A stretch of DNA of 24,293 nucleotides from an uncultured Acetatifactor sp. (GTDB lineage: Bacteria > Bacillota > Clostridia > Lachnospirales > Lachnospiraceae). The notes beneath the pieces were generated by a model. It had not been told where the DNA came from. It saw only the letters and a list, made by a program, of their open reading frames with translations, and ran no database searches. Below, piece after piece: positions 7,383 through 15,532 of the stretch (positions within the stretch are counted from its first letter, which is position 1; each line of letters begins with the position of its first letter). The stretch spans positions 1 to 24,293 of the forward strand of contig CAJULV010000044.1 in assembly GCA_910587555.1 (NCBI GenBank). Direction: 5' to 3'. Made by a program: the position numbers and the translations under genes.

Positions 7383-9610
7383 TAATCAGCACCCCTTTCC
7401 CCTGCTTTTTCTTTCATGCGTTCGATACGTTCCAGCACAACCTTCGGCGGATCCACTTTCGGAGCGTTGGGATGCAGAAGCCAGGTGGCTGCCTGATGAC
7501 TGTCCGAAATCCGAAACATCGGAGGTTCCTGCTCAAAATCAATCTTTAAAGCGTACTTGTTCCGCTTTGCAAACGCATCTCCCTTGGGAGGATAAATCAT
7601 ATTCGGCGGCGTTCCGGGAATCGCCTCCAAAGTTTCCTTCGTATCAAGATCCGGCATGGAGGAAAGCAGCGCCCATGTATAAGGATGGGCGGGAGCATAA
7701 AATACGTCTTTCGCGGTACCCATTTCCACGATTTTTCCGGCATACATCACGGCTACCCTGTCAGCCATATTGGCAACCACACCCAAATCGTGAGTGATAA
7801 ATATAACCGAAAGCTTACGCTCCTCCTTGACCTTATTGATCAGTTCAAGAATCTGGGACTGTATCGTCACGTCAAGGGCTGTGGTGGGTTCGTCGCAAAT
7901 CAGGACATCCGGATTTGCGGACAGGGCGATGGCAATTACAATTCGCTGACGCATACCGCCTGAAAATTCGAAGGGATACTGGTGGTATCTTTTGCGCGGT
8001 TCGGAAATGCCTACCTCTTCCAAAAGCTTAATCGCACGGTTCTTTGCCATACGACGGGTGACCTTAAAAGCAACTGCCGAGGCCTTTTCCTTAAAATATG
8101 CAATCAGGCCCAATACCTTCGCGTCATAATCCGTTTGAGCCATGGCTTTGATACTGCGCTCCAGCTCACTGCGGGTACGGCTGATTATACTGACAATATC
8201 CTGGCGCAGGGTATCCAGATCCACCAAATCCTTCTCCGCCACCGTATACTCCGGCTTATTGCCCTTCGCTGCCTGTCTGGCATAATTCTCAGCCTGTTTC
8301 GCATAACGCTTTTCCTCATCCGCATTGCGGACAATGCCGTCGAAATAGACATTAATAGCCATATTCAGGCTTGAGGCAAAGGTATAAAGTACGTTGTTTT
8401 TGTCAGTGTCAAGACGGTTAATGGAGCGTCCCACCGCGTCCGTAAGCGCCTTTGCCGTCTCGAATGCCTCTTTCTTCTGCATATCCGGATTGCGGAAAAA
8501 GTCAACCTTACCGTCAATCAGCGAAATGGCCGCCTGCATGTTGGCAGTTGATTTCTCATTGGAATAGCGGACGCCCTCCTTGGCCACGGAAAGGAATTCC
8601 CGCATAAAATGCTCATCCAGATATTTCTGCAGGTATTCGTTCAGCTCCCGGATCTCAAGCTCCGGAAGCGGCTGGTTTGCGAAAACCGCATAGTATCCCA
8701 TTGCAAAGAAATTCGGCTTGGTATAGCCTGCCGCTTCCTCCAGGATTGCCTTCACCTGAGAAAGCTTTTCGGAAATGGCTGCCCAGTCGGCATCACTTGC
8801 CGTATCCTGTCTCTCACCGCGGTTAAAGAGCTGGCGGAAAAAGCTGCCCAACCGCTGTGAAAACGGAATCTTTATCAGGAGCTTAAGCTCTCCGAGAATG
8901 GCCGCCAGCTCCTCTGCCCGGCTGTGAACCACATAGCGCTCACGGGTATGGTATGACAGCTTGACAATTTCCGCAATATCGCGGCGCAGGTTCTTGTACG
9001 CATGCTTCTCTATGCGGAAGATAAGGTCCCCTACCTCGTCCAGCACATCGTCCATAGCCTCACGGGCCTTATTATAAGCATATTCAAATTCAAGATTTTT
9101 ATAGACAAATTTGTTAAAATCCTGACAGACCTTTTTGTTCTCGGCTTTTAAGCTGCTGCCCCGTGCCTGGTCCATACACTGGTTGAGCATCTCCAGCTTC
9201 TCATTGAAGGCCGCCCTGCTCTCCTTCCGGGCAACCTTTCCCTTTATGAGCGTAGCCTCCGTCATCTGCTTTCCCACACGCATAATGGGATTCAGGCTGG
9301 ACATGGGATCCTGGAAGATCATGGCGATCTTGTCGCCCCGCAGCCTGTGGAATTCCTCCTCCGGAATCTTCATCAGATCACGGCCGTCATAGATGATTTC
9401 ACCGGCCTCCTTGATGGCATTCCCGGCAAGGATCCCCATGATGGCACGGTTGGTCACTGACTTTCCGGAGCCGCTCTCACCTACCAGCGCCAGCGTCTCT
9501 CCCTTGTACAGGTCAAAATTAATACCGCGGACAGCCTGTACCTTACCGCCGTCCGTGCGGAAGGATATCTTCAGATTATTCACTGATAATTTAATTTCTC
9601 TACTGTCCAT
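7382..9610 (-). CDS. oppD: Oligopeptide ABC transporter ATPase, OppD-like, with ~390-residue insertion
   Basis: A 742-residue ATPase, more than double the usual 320-350. The start at 9610 follows GGAGGG and lies 1 nt after the permease stop; a six-residue upstream extension is possible. Walker A GESGSGKS is at 44-51 and Q-loop Gln100 in MIFQDP. Then about 390 extra residues (about 133-521), mostly helical and charged, come before the family resumes with NRAIKLLEEVGI. The signature SGGMRQR (550-556), Walker B ICDEP (Asp573-Glu574) and His607 follow. The C-terminal motif that in many OppD/DppD proteins reads GC-F-RC------C is GDAFAKRNKYALKID here, so the cysteines that could hold an iron-sulfur cluster are absent. 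It should pair with the OppF-like ATPase. The insertion is in frame and continuous with good coding character, so it is not a frameshift artefact. Confidence 0.93.
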   Translation of the reverse strand: MDSREIKLSVNNLKISFRTDGGKVQAVRGINFDLYKGETLALVGESGSGKSVTNRAIMGILAGNAIKEAGEIIYDGRDLMKIPEEEFHRLRGDKIAMIFQDPMSSLNPIMRVGKQMTEATLIKGKVARKESRAAFNEKLEMLNQCMDQARGSSLKAENKKVCQDFNKFVYKNLEFEYAYNKAREAMDDVLDEVGDLIFRIEKHAYKNLRRDIAEIVKLSYHTRERYVVHSRAEELAAILGELKLLIKIPFSQRLGSFFRQLFNRGERQDTASDADWAAISEKLSQVKAILEEAAGYTKPNFFAMGYYAVFANQPLPELEIRELNEYLQKYLDEHFMREFLSVAKEGVRYSNEKSTANMQAAISLIDGKVDFFRNPDMQKKEAFETAKALTDAVGRSINRLDTDKNNVLYTFASSLNMAINVYFDGIVRNADEEKRYAKQAENYARQAAKGNKPEYTVAEKDLVDLDTLRQDIVSIISRTRSELERSIKAMAQTDYDAKVLGLIAYFKEKASAVAFKVTRRMAKNRAIKLLEEVGISEPRKRYHQYPFEFSGGMRQRIVIAIALSANPDVLICDEPTTALDVTIQSQILELINKVKEERKLSVIFITHDLGVVANMADRVAVMYAGKIVEMGTAKDVFYAPAHPYTWALLSSMPDLDTKETLEAIPGTPPNMIYPPKGDAFAKRNKYALKIDFEQEPPMFRISDSHQAATWLLHPNAPKVDPPKVVLERIERMKEKAGERGAD

Positions 9611-9611
9611 A

Positions 9612-11186
9612 TCAGCCCTCCGTACCACGTAAACTAGGATTAAATGCGTCTCTCAGTCCGTTTCCGAACAGATTGAAGGAAAGCATCAGCAGCGCCAGGA
9701 ATATTGAGGGGAACATCGCCACAAAAGGCGCCGTTGCCAGGGATGCCTGCCCCGCCGCAATCAGGGTACCCACGCTGGTAATGTTTCCCGTCGCCAGATT
9801 GATGATTCCAAGATAAGACAGGCTGGTCTCGGAATAAATCATGAAGGGAATCACCAGTGCAAAATCGGTAACCAGCGTACCGATGGCATTGGGGAAAATA
9901 TGCTTGAACATCAACCGTTTGTCCGAAGCCCCCAGCGTCCGTGCGGAAAGCACATATTCCTGGTTCTTGAAGCGGTAAAACTGCATTCTCGTCCGGCGCC
10001 CCATGCCGATCCACCCCAGGAGGAAGAACGTAATAAACAGCGCCAGTGCCTGGCTGGCAGTACCCATATGAAGCTTCAGCAGCGTAATGACAATCATGGT
10101 GGGAACCGCGCCAAGAATGTCCGTGATGCGCTCCATCACCAAGTCAAGACGGCCGCCGTAGTATCCGGCGATAGAACCGTATATCGCACCTACAATCAGA
10201 TTGCTCACTGCCACTATGATGGCGAATATGAACGAAAAGCGCGCACCCGAGGAAAGGCATGTAAGGATATCCTTGCCGGTACCGGTGGTTCCGAACAGGA
10301 AGCTGGGATTGCCGATCCCGTCATTCAGTATCTCGGAATGATAAAAGGTATAATACTCGTAATAGTTAACGCGGACCTGCACCCCGCTGGGCGTTACAAG
10401 GGCATAGCTGTAATAGCAGGTCTGTTCGTCCTCAAGGAAGCCTTCCTCCCCTTCCACCCGCAGGGAGTTGTACTGGTCCAGGCCAATCCCGTTCTCCATA
10501 ATGCTGGCCGGATAGGAATTATAAACCGGAATGATGTTTCCATCATCGTCATACACAATCTGGGTCTTGCCCCCTTTTGCCTCCGTCTTATAATAAATGT
10601 TTCCGTCCGCCTCATAGTCTACGGAGGTAGGGCGGTCCCGCTTGGCCACCATGGGATAAATCACCTGGATACCGGTTTCATTCTGATACTCCTGCAATGC
10701 ATAATATTCTTCCATGGAGAGATTTTTGTACACCACACCGTTCATATGATAGGTGTCCAGGCGGAAATGGTATTCACCGTCCTCCGTCAGTGTGTACTCC
10801 TGATTTTTCACGGCGTTATGGCCCGTTTCCTGGCCCATGGCATAATAGTAGGTAAAGGTTTTCAGGTTCGTCTGCAGCTCCTTGCAGCCGTCCCAGAAAG
10901 AGGTATTCTCAAACAGGCTGCATTTCGGCTGTGTATACGAGAAATAGGTATCAAAATACGAAACTTGATACTGGGTAAAAAAGGGCACGAAAATTGCAAA
11001 CAGAACCATAATGAAAATCACAATCGCAGCAACGATGGCTCCTTTGTTTTTGGCGAAGCGGCGTAAAGCGTCTTCCAGATAGCCCACCGGTTTGGTCTCC
11101 GGTTTTTTATCATGGGATATATCCTCTGTCTGTGCGAACACAAATTTTTCCAACGGAATCGCATCATACACATTCGTTTTTTCCAT
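9612..11186 (-). CDS. oppC: Oligopeptide ABC transporter permease, OppC-like, with large outer domain
   Basis: A 524-residue permease, where OppC/DppC is usually near 300. The start at 11186 is chosen because it lies 1 nt after the oppB-like stop, the same TGAT-ATG junction as the next gene; a longer frame to 11267 overlaps oppB. TM1 is at about 49-70 (GAIVAAIVIFIMVLFAIFVPFF). A soluble domain of about 228 residues (71-298), rich in Y, N, D and E with several pairs of strands, follows on the outer side. The family core resumes at FGTTGTGKDILTCLSSGARFS. The cytoplasmic EAA loop (SARTLGASDKRLMFKHIFPNAIG, about 414-436) docks an ATPase. Usually only 30-40 residues lie between TM1 and the FGTD-like motif. 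The outer domain may bind the lipoprotein or the substrate; that is inference. Confidence 0.92.
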   Translation of the reverse strand: MEKTNVYDAIPLEKFVFAQTEDISHDKKPETKPVGYLEDALRRFAKNKGAIVAAIVIFIMVLFAIFVPFFTQYQVSYFDTYFSYTQPKCSLFENTSFWDGCKELQTNLKTFTYYYAMGQETGHNAVKNQEYTLTEDGEYHFRLDTYHMNGVVYKNLSMEEYYALQEYQNETGIQVIYPMVAKRDRPTSVDYEADGNIYYKTEAKGGKTQIVYDDDGNIIPVYNSYPASIMENGIGLDQYNSLRVEGEEGFLEDEQTCYYSYALVTPSGVQVRVNYYEYYTFYHSEILNDGIGNPSFLFGTTGTGKDILTCLSSGARFSFIFAIIVAVSNLIVGAIYGSIAGYYGGRLDLVMERITDILGAVPTMIVITLLKLHMGTASQALALFITFFLLGWIGMGRRTRMQFYRFKNQEYVLSARTLGASDKRLMFKHIFPNAIGTLVTDFALVIPFMIYSETSLSYLGIINLATGNITSVGTLIAAGQASLATAPFVAMFPSIFLALLMLSFNLFGNGLRDAFNPSLRGTEG

Positions 11187-11187
11187 A

Positions 11188-12198
11188 TCACTTCGCCCCC
11201 ATTCTAATTCTCGGATCAATGAATCCGTAGCTGATATCAACAACAATACCGCCCAGAAGTGACACAAGGATATAAAAACCCGACAGCATCATAAAGAAAT
11301 CATAATCCAGGGAGTTTACGGAATCAAGATACAACCGCCCCACCCCTGGAACCGAGAACATACTCTCGATGATCAACGAGCCGCTCAGCACACTGATGAA
11401 CTCGCTCAGGATGGACGGAAAGATAACCACCATGGAATTTCGCATGGCGTGACGCAGCGTAGCCTGTCCTCTCGTCAAGCCCTTGGTGCGGGCCAGCAGC
11501 ATAAATTCGTTGGTCAGAACCTCGGAAAGCTCCGCCCGCGTATACCGGGCATAGCCTGCCACCGAACCCAGGCAGAGCGACAGAACCGGCGGCATCATGG
11601 ACCGGAACATGCTCCAGGTAAAGTATTCATAGCCGGAATTCATTGTAGTAGGGAACAATCCGGCCCTGAAACAGAGAAAATACTGTATAAGAAGCCCCAT
11701 AACAATAGCGGGCATTGATATCAAAAGGATAATAAAAATATTGATCAGCTGATCCTGCCATTTATTCTTTTTCAGCGCAGCCAGAATTCCCAGCCCAAGC
11801 CCGATGGGAACGCCGATAAATGTAGAATAAAGGTTGATCAGGACCGTCGGCGGTATTTTTTCTACAAAAACATCCAAAACCGCACGTCCGCGATAGGAGG
11901 GGATATTGACCCCGATTCCGAAATCGCCCTTGAGAAAAATCTTTTTCAGGTAATTACCAAGCTGAATCATGATCGGCACACGTTCATAACTCCAAGTCTG
12001 TGTGGCGGGATCCATAACCGCATTTTGAATATATCCCCGTCCTTCCAGCTGGCGGACGATGACATTCGCATCCTGCCCCACTTGAACCGTGATGACAATC
12101 GGCAAAAGCTTTATCAAAACAAAACACATGAACATGATGATGGAGAATGTCATAATCATCAGTCCAAGCCTCTTCGATACATACTTAAACATATACAT
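11188..12198 (-). CDS. oppB: Oligopeptide ABC transporter permease, OppB-like
   Basis: A 336-residue permease of near-normal family length, so it is the one core subunit not clearly enlarged. TM1 is at about 10-32. An outer loop contains the GDFGIGVNIPSYRGRAVLDVFVEKIPPTV segment like the GDLG-S motif of OppB/DppB. The remaining TM helices lie from about 120 to 325. The EAA loop is seen in RAELSEVLTNEFMLLARTKGLTRGQATLRHAMRNS. The start at 12198 has AGGAG 9 nt upstream; a second ATG two codons later is less well placed. It stops 1 nt before oppC. It forms the membrane channel with the OppC-like subunit. Confidence 0.93.
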   Translation of the reverse strand: MYMFKYVSKRLGLMIMTFSIIMFMCFVLIKLLPIVITVQVGQDANVIVRQLEGRGYIQNAVMDPATQTWSYERVPIMIQLGNYLKKIFLKGDFGIGVNIPSYRGRAVLDVFVEKIPPTVLINLYSTFIGVPIGLGLGILAALKKNKWQDQLINIFIILLISMPAIVMGLLIQYFLCFRAGLFPTTMNSGYEYFTWSMFRSMMPPVLSLCLGSVAGYARYTRAELSEVLTNEFMLLARTKGLTRGQATLRHAMRNSMVVIFPSILSEFISVLSGSLIIESMFSVPGVGRLYLDSVNSLDYDFFMMLSGFYILVSLLGGIVVDISYGFIDPRIRMGAK

Positions 12199-12261
12199 AG
12201 GCGATAGCTCCTGTCTTTTTGGTGGGTAAACGACAACTTAATTTCCGTAAGGTTAAAATTT

Positions 12262-12290
12262 GAGGCGGACGAAAAAGATCCGCCCGCCTC
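12262..12290 (-). other. Stem-loop between oppA-like and oppB-like genes
   Basis: GAGGCGG and CCGCCTC form a 7-bp GC-rich stem in the 151-nt gap after the lipoprotein gene. On the minus strand it is followed by AAATTTTAACC, not a strong T-run. A stem-loop here commonly stabilises the abundant binding-protein mRNA and lets only part of transcription continue to the channel genes. That role is inferred from position. Confidence 0.55.
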
Positions 12291-12349
12291 ATCTCCGAGT
12301 TCAGTCAGCCGGCACTAAGGAAATGCCTGCACCGACAATTCCCAGATAA

Positions 12350-14992
12350 TTACTCGACTTTCTTGTATTCAGCGCTCAGGTCATTGTTATTGGACTTAAC
12401 ATACTCAGCCCACGCCGCATCGTCATACATGGGACGCATATACTGAATGCCGCCGAACTCCTTAAAGAAATTGAACTCGTCAGTAATCTGCTCAAACTTC
12501 GCACTGTAAACAGTTGCTGTGAAATCAGATGTCGTCATGACACCATAGTACTTATTGAGATATGTTTCCTCCAGCATGGAAAGCACCTGCAGCCGTACAT
12601 CCGCGGGAGCAAGGCTGTCGCCCCAGTTATAGGTCTCGGTACATCCTCTGGACTCGGCGAGACCGTTCAGGCAGCAGTACCAGTTATAGATGGACATGGT
12701 AAGCTCCTGGCCTGCGCCGGGGTAATCACCCTCAGGCATGGTATACGTAAGCATCTCGGACTCCATATCCCACCATACGGCATACATCAGGCCTGCCGTG
12801 GGATCCATGTAGCACTGCAGGAAACCGCAGGGGTCAAATGCACCGCCGCTGAAGCCGACGGTAACAGCCAGGTCATAAGCGCCGCTCTTGAAGTCGGAAG
12901 CCCAGCTCTCGCCAAAGGAACCGTCGAAGATAACCTCCACCTTTCCTTCCAGGGAAGTACCCTGCACCAGTTCGTTGAAGAATTTCACCATATACTCGTT
13001 GGCACGGCGGGTATTCTCATTGTCAACACCAGACCCCTGTAGGATAGTGATTTTCTTGTTGGGATCATAACCGTACTTATCCGCGTTCTCGGTCAGTTCT
13101 TTATATGCGTTCTCGATCAGCTCCTTGGCAAGGGGGCGGTTCATGCCGTTCATAACCTCGTAAGCATCCTCATAGGTAGCATACTTGTTGGTGCCGTCCG
13201 TCCAAGTGCCGTCATCGTTCTGGGTAAACCCGTAAACCCGCAGCAAACCTTCCTGTGCCTGCTGTGTATATCTGTACACGCCGCCGTTCTCAATGTCATG
13301 ATAGTAAGAGGGACCAAGCAGGCCATAGCAGGGCTGATGGGAAGCAAACAGGGTGGAGTTGAAATCATCTCTGTCAAGATACAGGGAGATTGCCTTCCTG
13401 AAATCCTGAATGGCCAGGATGCCGTTGTTGCGCCCCGAAGCCTTCAAAACGTCAAGGTTCGAATAGATCATGGTGCCGAAGGTACCGGTACCGGGTGCAA
13501 ATTTCGTATATTTGGAATCGCGGTAGTCATCCTTGTGGTCAACATCCAGAACAATGCTGTCGATCTCGCCGCCCAGGAACTTGATCCACTGAGTGGCCAC
13601 ATCCGATACCTGCTCACAGAAGATCTTGTCAATCAGGAACTGGTTCTTGTACTCATCCATACCGTAACCGTACCAGTTCTCATTCTTAGCCAGTTCATAG
13701 GATTTACCGGCCTGGAAAGCACTCACCTTGTAAGGCCCCCAGCTGGCGCTGGTTTCAATGGAGGTATTGTAATTGGTGGTCCAGAGTTCAGCGCCCTGCT
13801 GCGGCTCCTGCTTGCAGGATTCATACAGATCTTCCTTCACAAGCGGCAGGCTTGAGAAGCTGTATGCCGCTTCATAAGAGAGGGAACCGTCCTCCTTCAG
13901 GCACTTAATGGGAGCATCCAGGCAGACAACCAACTCATAATCGCTGGGTGCGTAAAGGCCCACATCCTCAAAGGACATCTCCCCGTAGGTAGTCTCCAGA
14001 ACCATGTACAGGGGAACGTTTTCCACCGGTTCATGGCCCCAGCCGTCCGTATCAATAAGCTTTGCAACAAGGGCAATGGTGTCATCCGTAACCGGCACAC
14101 GGCCGTCTCCATCCGCCAGCTCCTGAAGTGCCGCGAAGGCATCCGGATCAAGGTAGTCGGCTGCAATGTCCGTCACGCTGTAGTTGCTGCACTGCTTCAG
14201 CGCCTGTGTCAGTGCAAACCTGACGACAGTACCGTCGGCCATTGCATATACGCCGTCATCGCCCTTTACGAGATCTGCCACGGTAACCCCCGGCTCCCCG
14301 GTAGCGCCGTTGTCGCTCCATACGGTCTGGCCCTGATACACATAATCACGGGCACCCTTCACCATAATGTTGTTGTAGAATGTAGAAGCACGCATATTCT
14401 GGAACAGCGGATCCAGCTGCTGCTGCATGGTATAGACGAAGTCATGGGCATCAATGGCCGTGCCGTCCTCCCACTTCAGATCCTCTCTCAGGGTAATCTT
14501 CCAGGCGTAGCTTCCCATCTCCTTCTGCTCGTCGGTATACCCCCACTTTGCGTCCACTTCGGAAGTCACATCCTCCAGCTTCGTCGCTGCGGAATACATC
14601 ACATCAAACTCACCCGGTACGATACCTTCCGCATTGATGGAGCCGTCATCATTGAACTTCTTGCCGTCCTCAAACTTGAAGTCATACGTAAAAAAGCTGG
14701 ACCCCAGCCAGTCCATAATCTGGGCGTCGTTGGCATCCTCATAAGTCAACCCGTTCCAGTTGCTGGGCATGACGCTGGTATAAGTGCGATATGTAACTGT
14801 TCCGGATGCCGCAGGGGGAACATCCGCTTCTCCCTCATCGGACCCGCTGCTGCTTTCAGCAGGCGTAGATTCGCTGCCTTCAACGCTTTCGCTGCCACTG
14901 CTGCTGTTCGAAGGTTCATCTTCGCTGCCGCATGCCGCCATGGAAAGCACCATAGCCGAAGCAAGCAGCAAACTGATAACTTTCTTCTTCAT
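12350..14992 (-). CDS. oppA: Oligopeptide ABC transporter substrate-binding lipoprotein, OppA-like (880 residues)
   Basis: A secreted, lipid-anchored binding protein of the SBP_bac_5 type. The start at 14992 is chosen because GAGGAG lies about 8 nt upstream and it opens on a clean lipoprotein signal (MKKKVISLLLASAMVLSMAAC) with Cys21 as the lipidated residue. A Ser/Glu-rich linker (about 22-60) follows. The body shows family pieces such as YAWKITLREDLKWEDGTAIDAHDFVYTMQQQLDP and the later KELIENAYKELTENADKYG region. At 880 residues it is far longer than the usual 500-600, with extra blocks between these landmarks. It is the first gene of the operon, behind a strong promoter, and a stem-loop separates it from oppB. 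The substrate may be peptides but is not shown by the sequence. Confidence 0.92.
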   Translation of the reverse strand: MKKKVISLLLASAMVLSMAACGSEDEPSNSSSGSESVEGSESTPAESSSGSDEGEADVPPAASGTVTYRTYTSVMPSNWNGLTYEDANDAQIMDWLGSSFFTYDFKFEDGKKFNDDGSINAEGIVPGEFDVMYSAATKLEDVTSEVDAKWGYTDEQKEMGSYAWKITLREDLKWEDGTAIDAHDFVYTMQQQLDPLFQNMRASTFYNNIMVKGARDYVYQGQTVWSDNGATGEPGVTVADLVKGDDGVYAMADGTVVRFALTQALKQCSNYSVTDIAADYLDPDAFAALQELADGDGRVPVTDDTIALVAKLIDTDGWGHEPVENVPLYMVLETTYGEMSFEDVGLYAPSDYELVVCLDAPIKCLKEDGSLSYEAAYSFSSLPLVKEDLYESCKQEPQQGAELWTTNYNTSIETSASWGPYKVSAFQAGKSYELAKNENWYGYGMDEYKNQFLIDKIFCEQVSDVATQWIKFLGGEIDSIVLDVDHKDDYRDSKYTKFAPGTGTFGTMIYSNLDVLKASGRNNGILAIQDFRKAISLYLDRDDFNSTLFASHQPCYGLLGPSYYHDIENGGVYRYTQQAQEGLLRVYGFTQNDDGTWTDGTNKYATYEDAYEVMNGMNRPLAKELIENAYKELTENADKYGYDPNKKITILQGSGVDNENTRRANEYMVKFFNELVQGTSLEGKVEVIFDGSFGESWASDFKSGAYDLAVTVGFSGGAFDPCGFLQCYMDPTAGLMYAVWWDMESEMLTYTMPEGDYPGAGQELTMSIYNWYCCLNGLAESRGCTETYNWGDSLAPADVRLQVLSMLEETYLNKYYGVMTTSDFTATVYSAKFEQITDEFNFFKEFGGIQYMRPMYDDAAWAEYVKSNNNDLSAEYKKVE

Positions 14993-15146
14993 AATTTTTC
15001 TCCTCTCACTAAATTTGCCACACATACTTTCACACTTTATTGCCATAAATTGTATAACTGCATAAAAAGGGATTGAATAATACCTTTATTCGCTCCCTCG
15101 TGAATACCTGTATACAATGCAGTGCCGTATGCAATTAACGTAGTAT

Positions 15147-15175
15147 AGTATAAATTACAGTTTGTAAAATGTCAA
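15147..15175 (-). promoter_or_regulatory. Promoter of the opp operon, TTGACA-17-TATACT
   Basis: On the minus strand TTGACA (15170-15175) and TATACT (15147-15152) are 17 bp apart. The predicted start near 15140 gives a leader of about 148 nt before the lipoprotein gene. In the leader, two copies of a TTGYATACRG-like element (TTGCATACGG and TTGTATACAG) occur about 18 nt apart just after the start and might be an operator; the repressor is not in the window. Confidence 0.85.
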
Positions 15176-15176
15176 G

Positions 15177-15210
15177 TTTTTTTCGATTTTTTCTTTTTTT
15201 GTCTTTTTTT
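15177..15210 (-). promoter_or_regulatory. Phased A-tracts (UP-like element) upstream of the opp promoter
   Basis: Four runs of A on the minus strand (T on plus) lie directly upstream of the -35: 15177-15183, 15187-15192, 15194-15200 and 15204-15210, roughly one helical turn apart in most cases. Such tracts bend DNA and bind the alpha-subunit C-terminal domains of RNA polymerase, raising promoter strength. Confidence 0.6.
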
Positions 15211-15328
15211 ACAGTGTTCGGCAGAGGTGGGAAACTTTCCCTTTTTGCCGGCATACAGTCACTTCCGAAAGATGCGCTGCGGGCCGCCTGTCCTGTTTCC
15301 TCAAAAACATATATGGAAGCATAAAAAA

Positions 15329-15403
15329 TGGAAGCAAAGGGGGTTCGAACCCTTGGCCTCCCGCTAGTCAGGCGAACGCTCATCCCAGCTGAGCTATGCT
15401 TCC
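15329..15403 (-). tRNA. tRNA-Val(GAC)-like gene with non-canonical features, possible pseudo-tRNA
   Basis: A 75-nt cloverleaf can be drawn. Acceptor GGAAGCA/TGCTTCC is perfect, the D-stem is GCTC/GAGC, and the anticodon stem TTCGC/GCGGG has two G-U pairs around loop CTGACTA, giving anticodon GAC (valine). The T-arm is built on AAGGG and TTCGAAC. Oddities: the D-loop ends in T instead of A21, position 37 is T instead of a purine, and one extra C makes an 8-nt T-loop. CCA is not encoded. It stands alone between the rhaA terminator and the opp promoter. It could be a working but odd tRNA or a decayed copy. The cloverleaf is seen; activity is uncertain. Confidence 0.7.
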
Positions 15404-15412
15404 ATGTGCTTT

Positions 15413-15418
15413 CGTATA
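15413..15418 (-). promoter_or_regulatory. Possible extended -10 promoter of the tRNA-like gene
   Basis: TATACG with TG one base upstream lies about 10 nt before the tRNA 5' end on the minus strand. No good -35 is seen at 17 bp, so this is a weak call. Confidence 0.3.
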
Positions 15419-15475
15419 ACACAGATAATCCAAATTGGGAAAATGCTTTTTCAAATATTGGCAAAAGGTTTTTAA

Positions 15476-15504
15476 AGCCGGGGCGCCCGGCGGATCCCCC
15501 GGCT
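15476..15504 (-). terminator. Terminator after rhaA
   Basis: AGCCGGGG pairs perfectly with CCCCGGCT (8 bp, 13-nt loop) on the minus strand and is followed by TTTAAAAACCTTTT. It lies 29 bp beyond the rhaA stop. The T-run is interrupted, so it may be only partly efficient. Confidence 0.65.
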
Positions 15505-15532
15505 GCAATTCTTTCCCATAAAAAGCCTTCCG

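Noticed and set aside
5832..7385. 517-residue open frame on the plus strand
   Set aside because: It is a shadow of the OppF-like gene, which has complete ATPase motifs.
15229..15241. GGGAAACTTTCCC followed by T-run as a plus-strand terminator
   Set aside because: The loop is too short for a stable stem and no plus-strand gene lies upstream.
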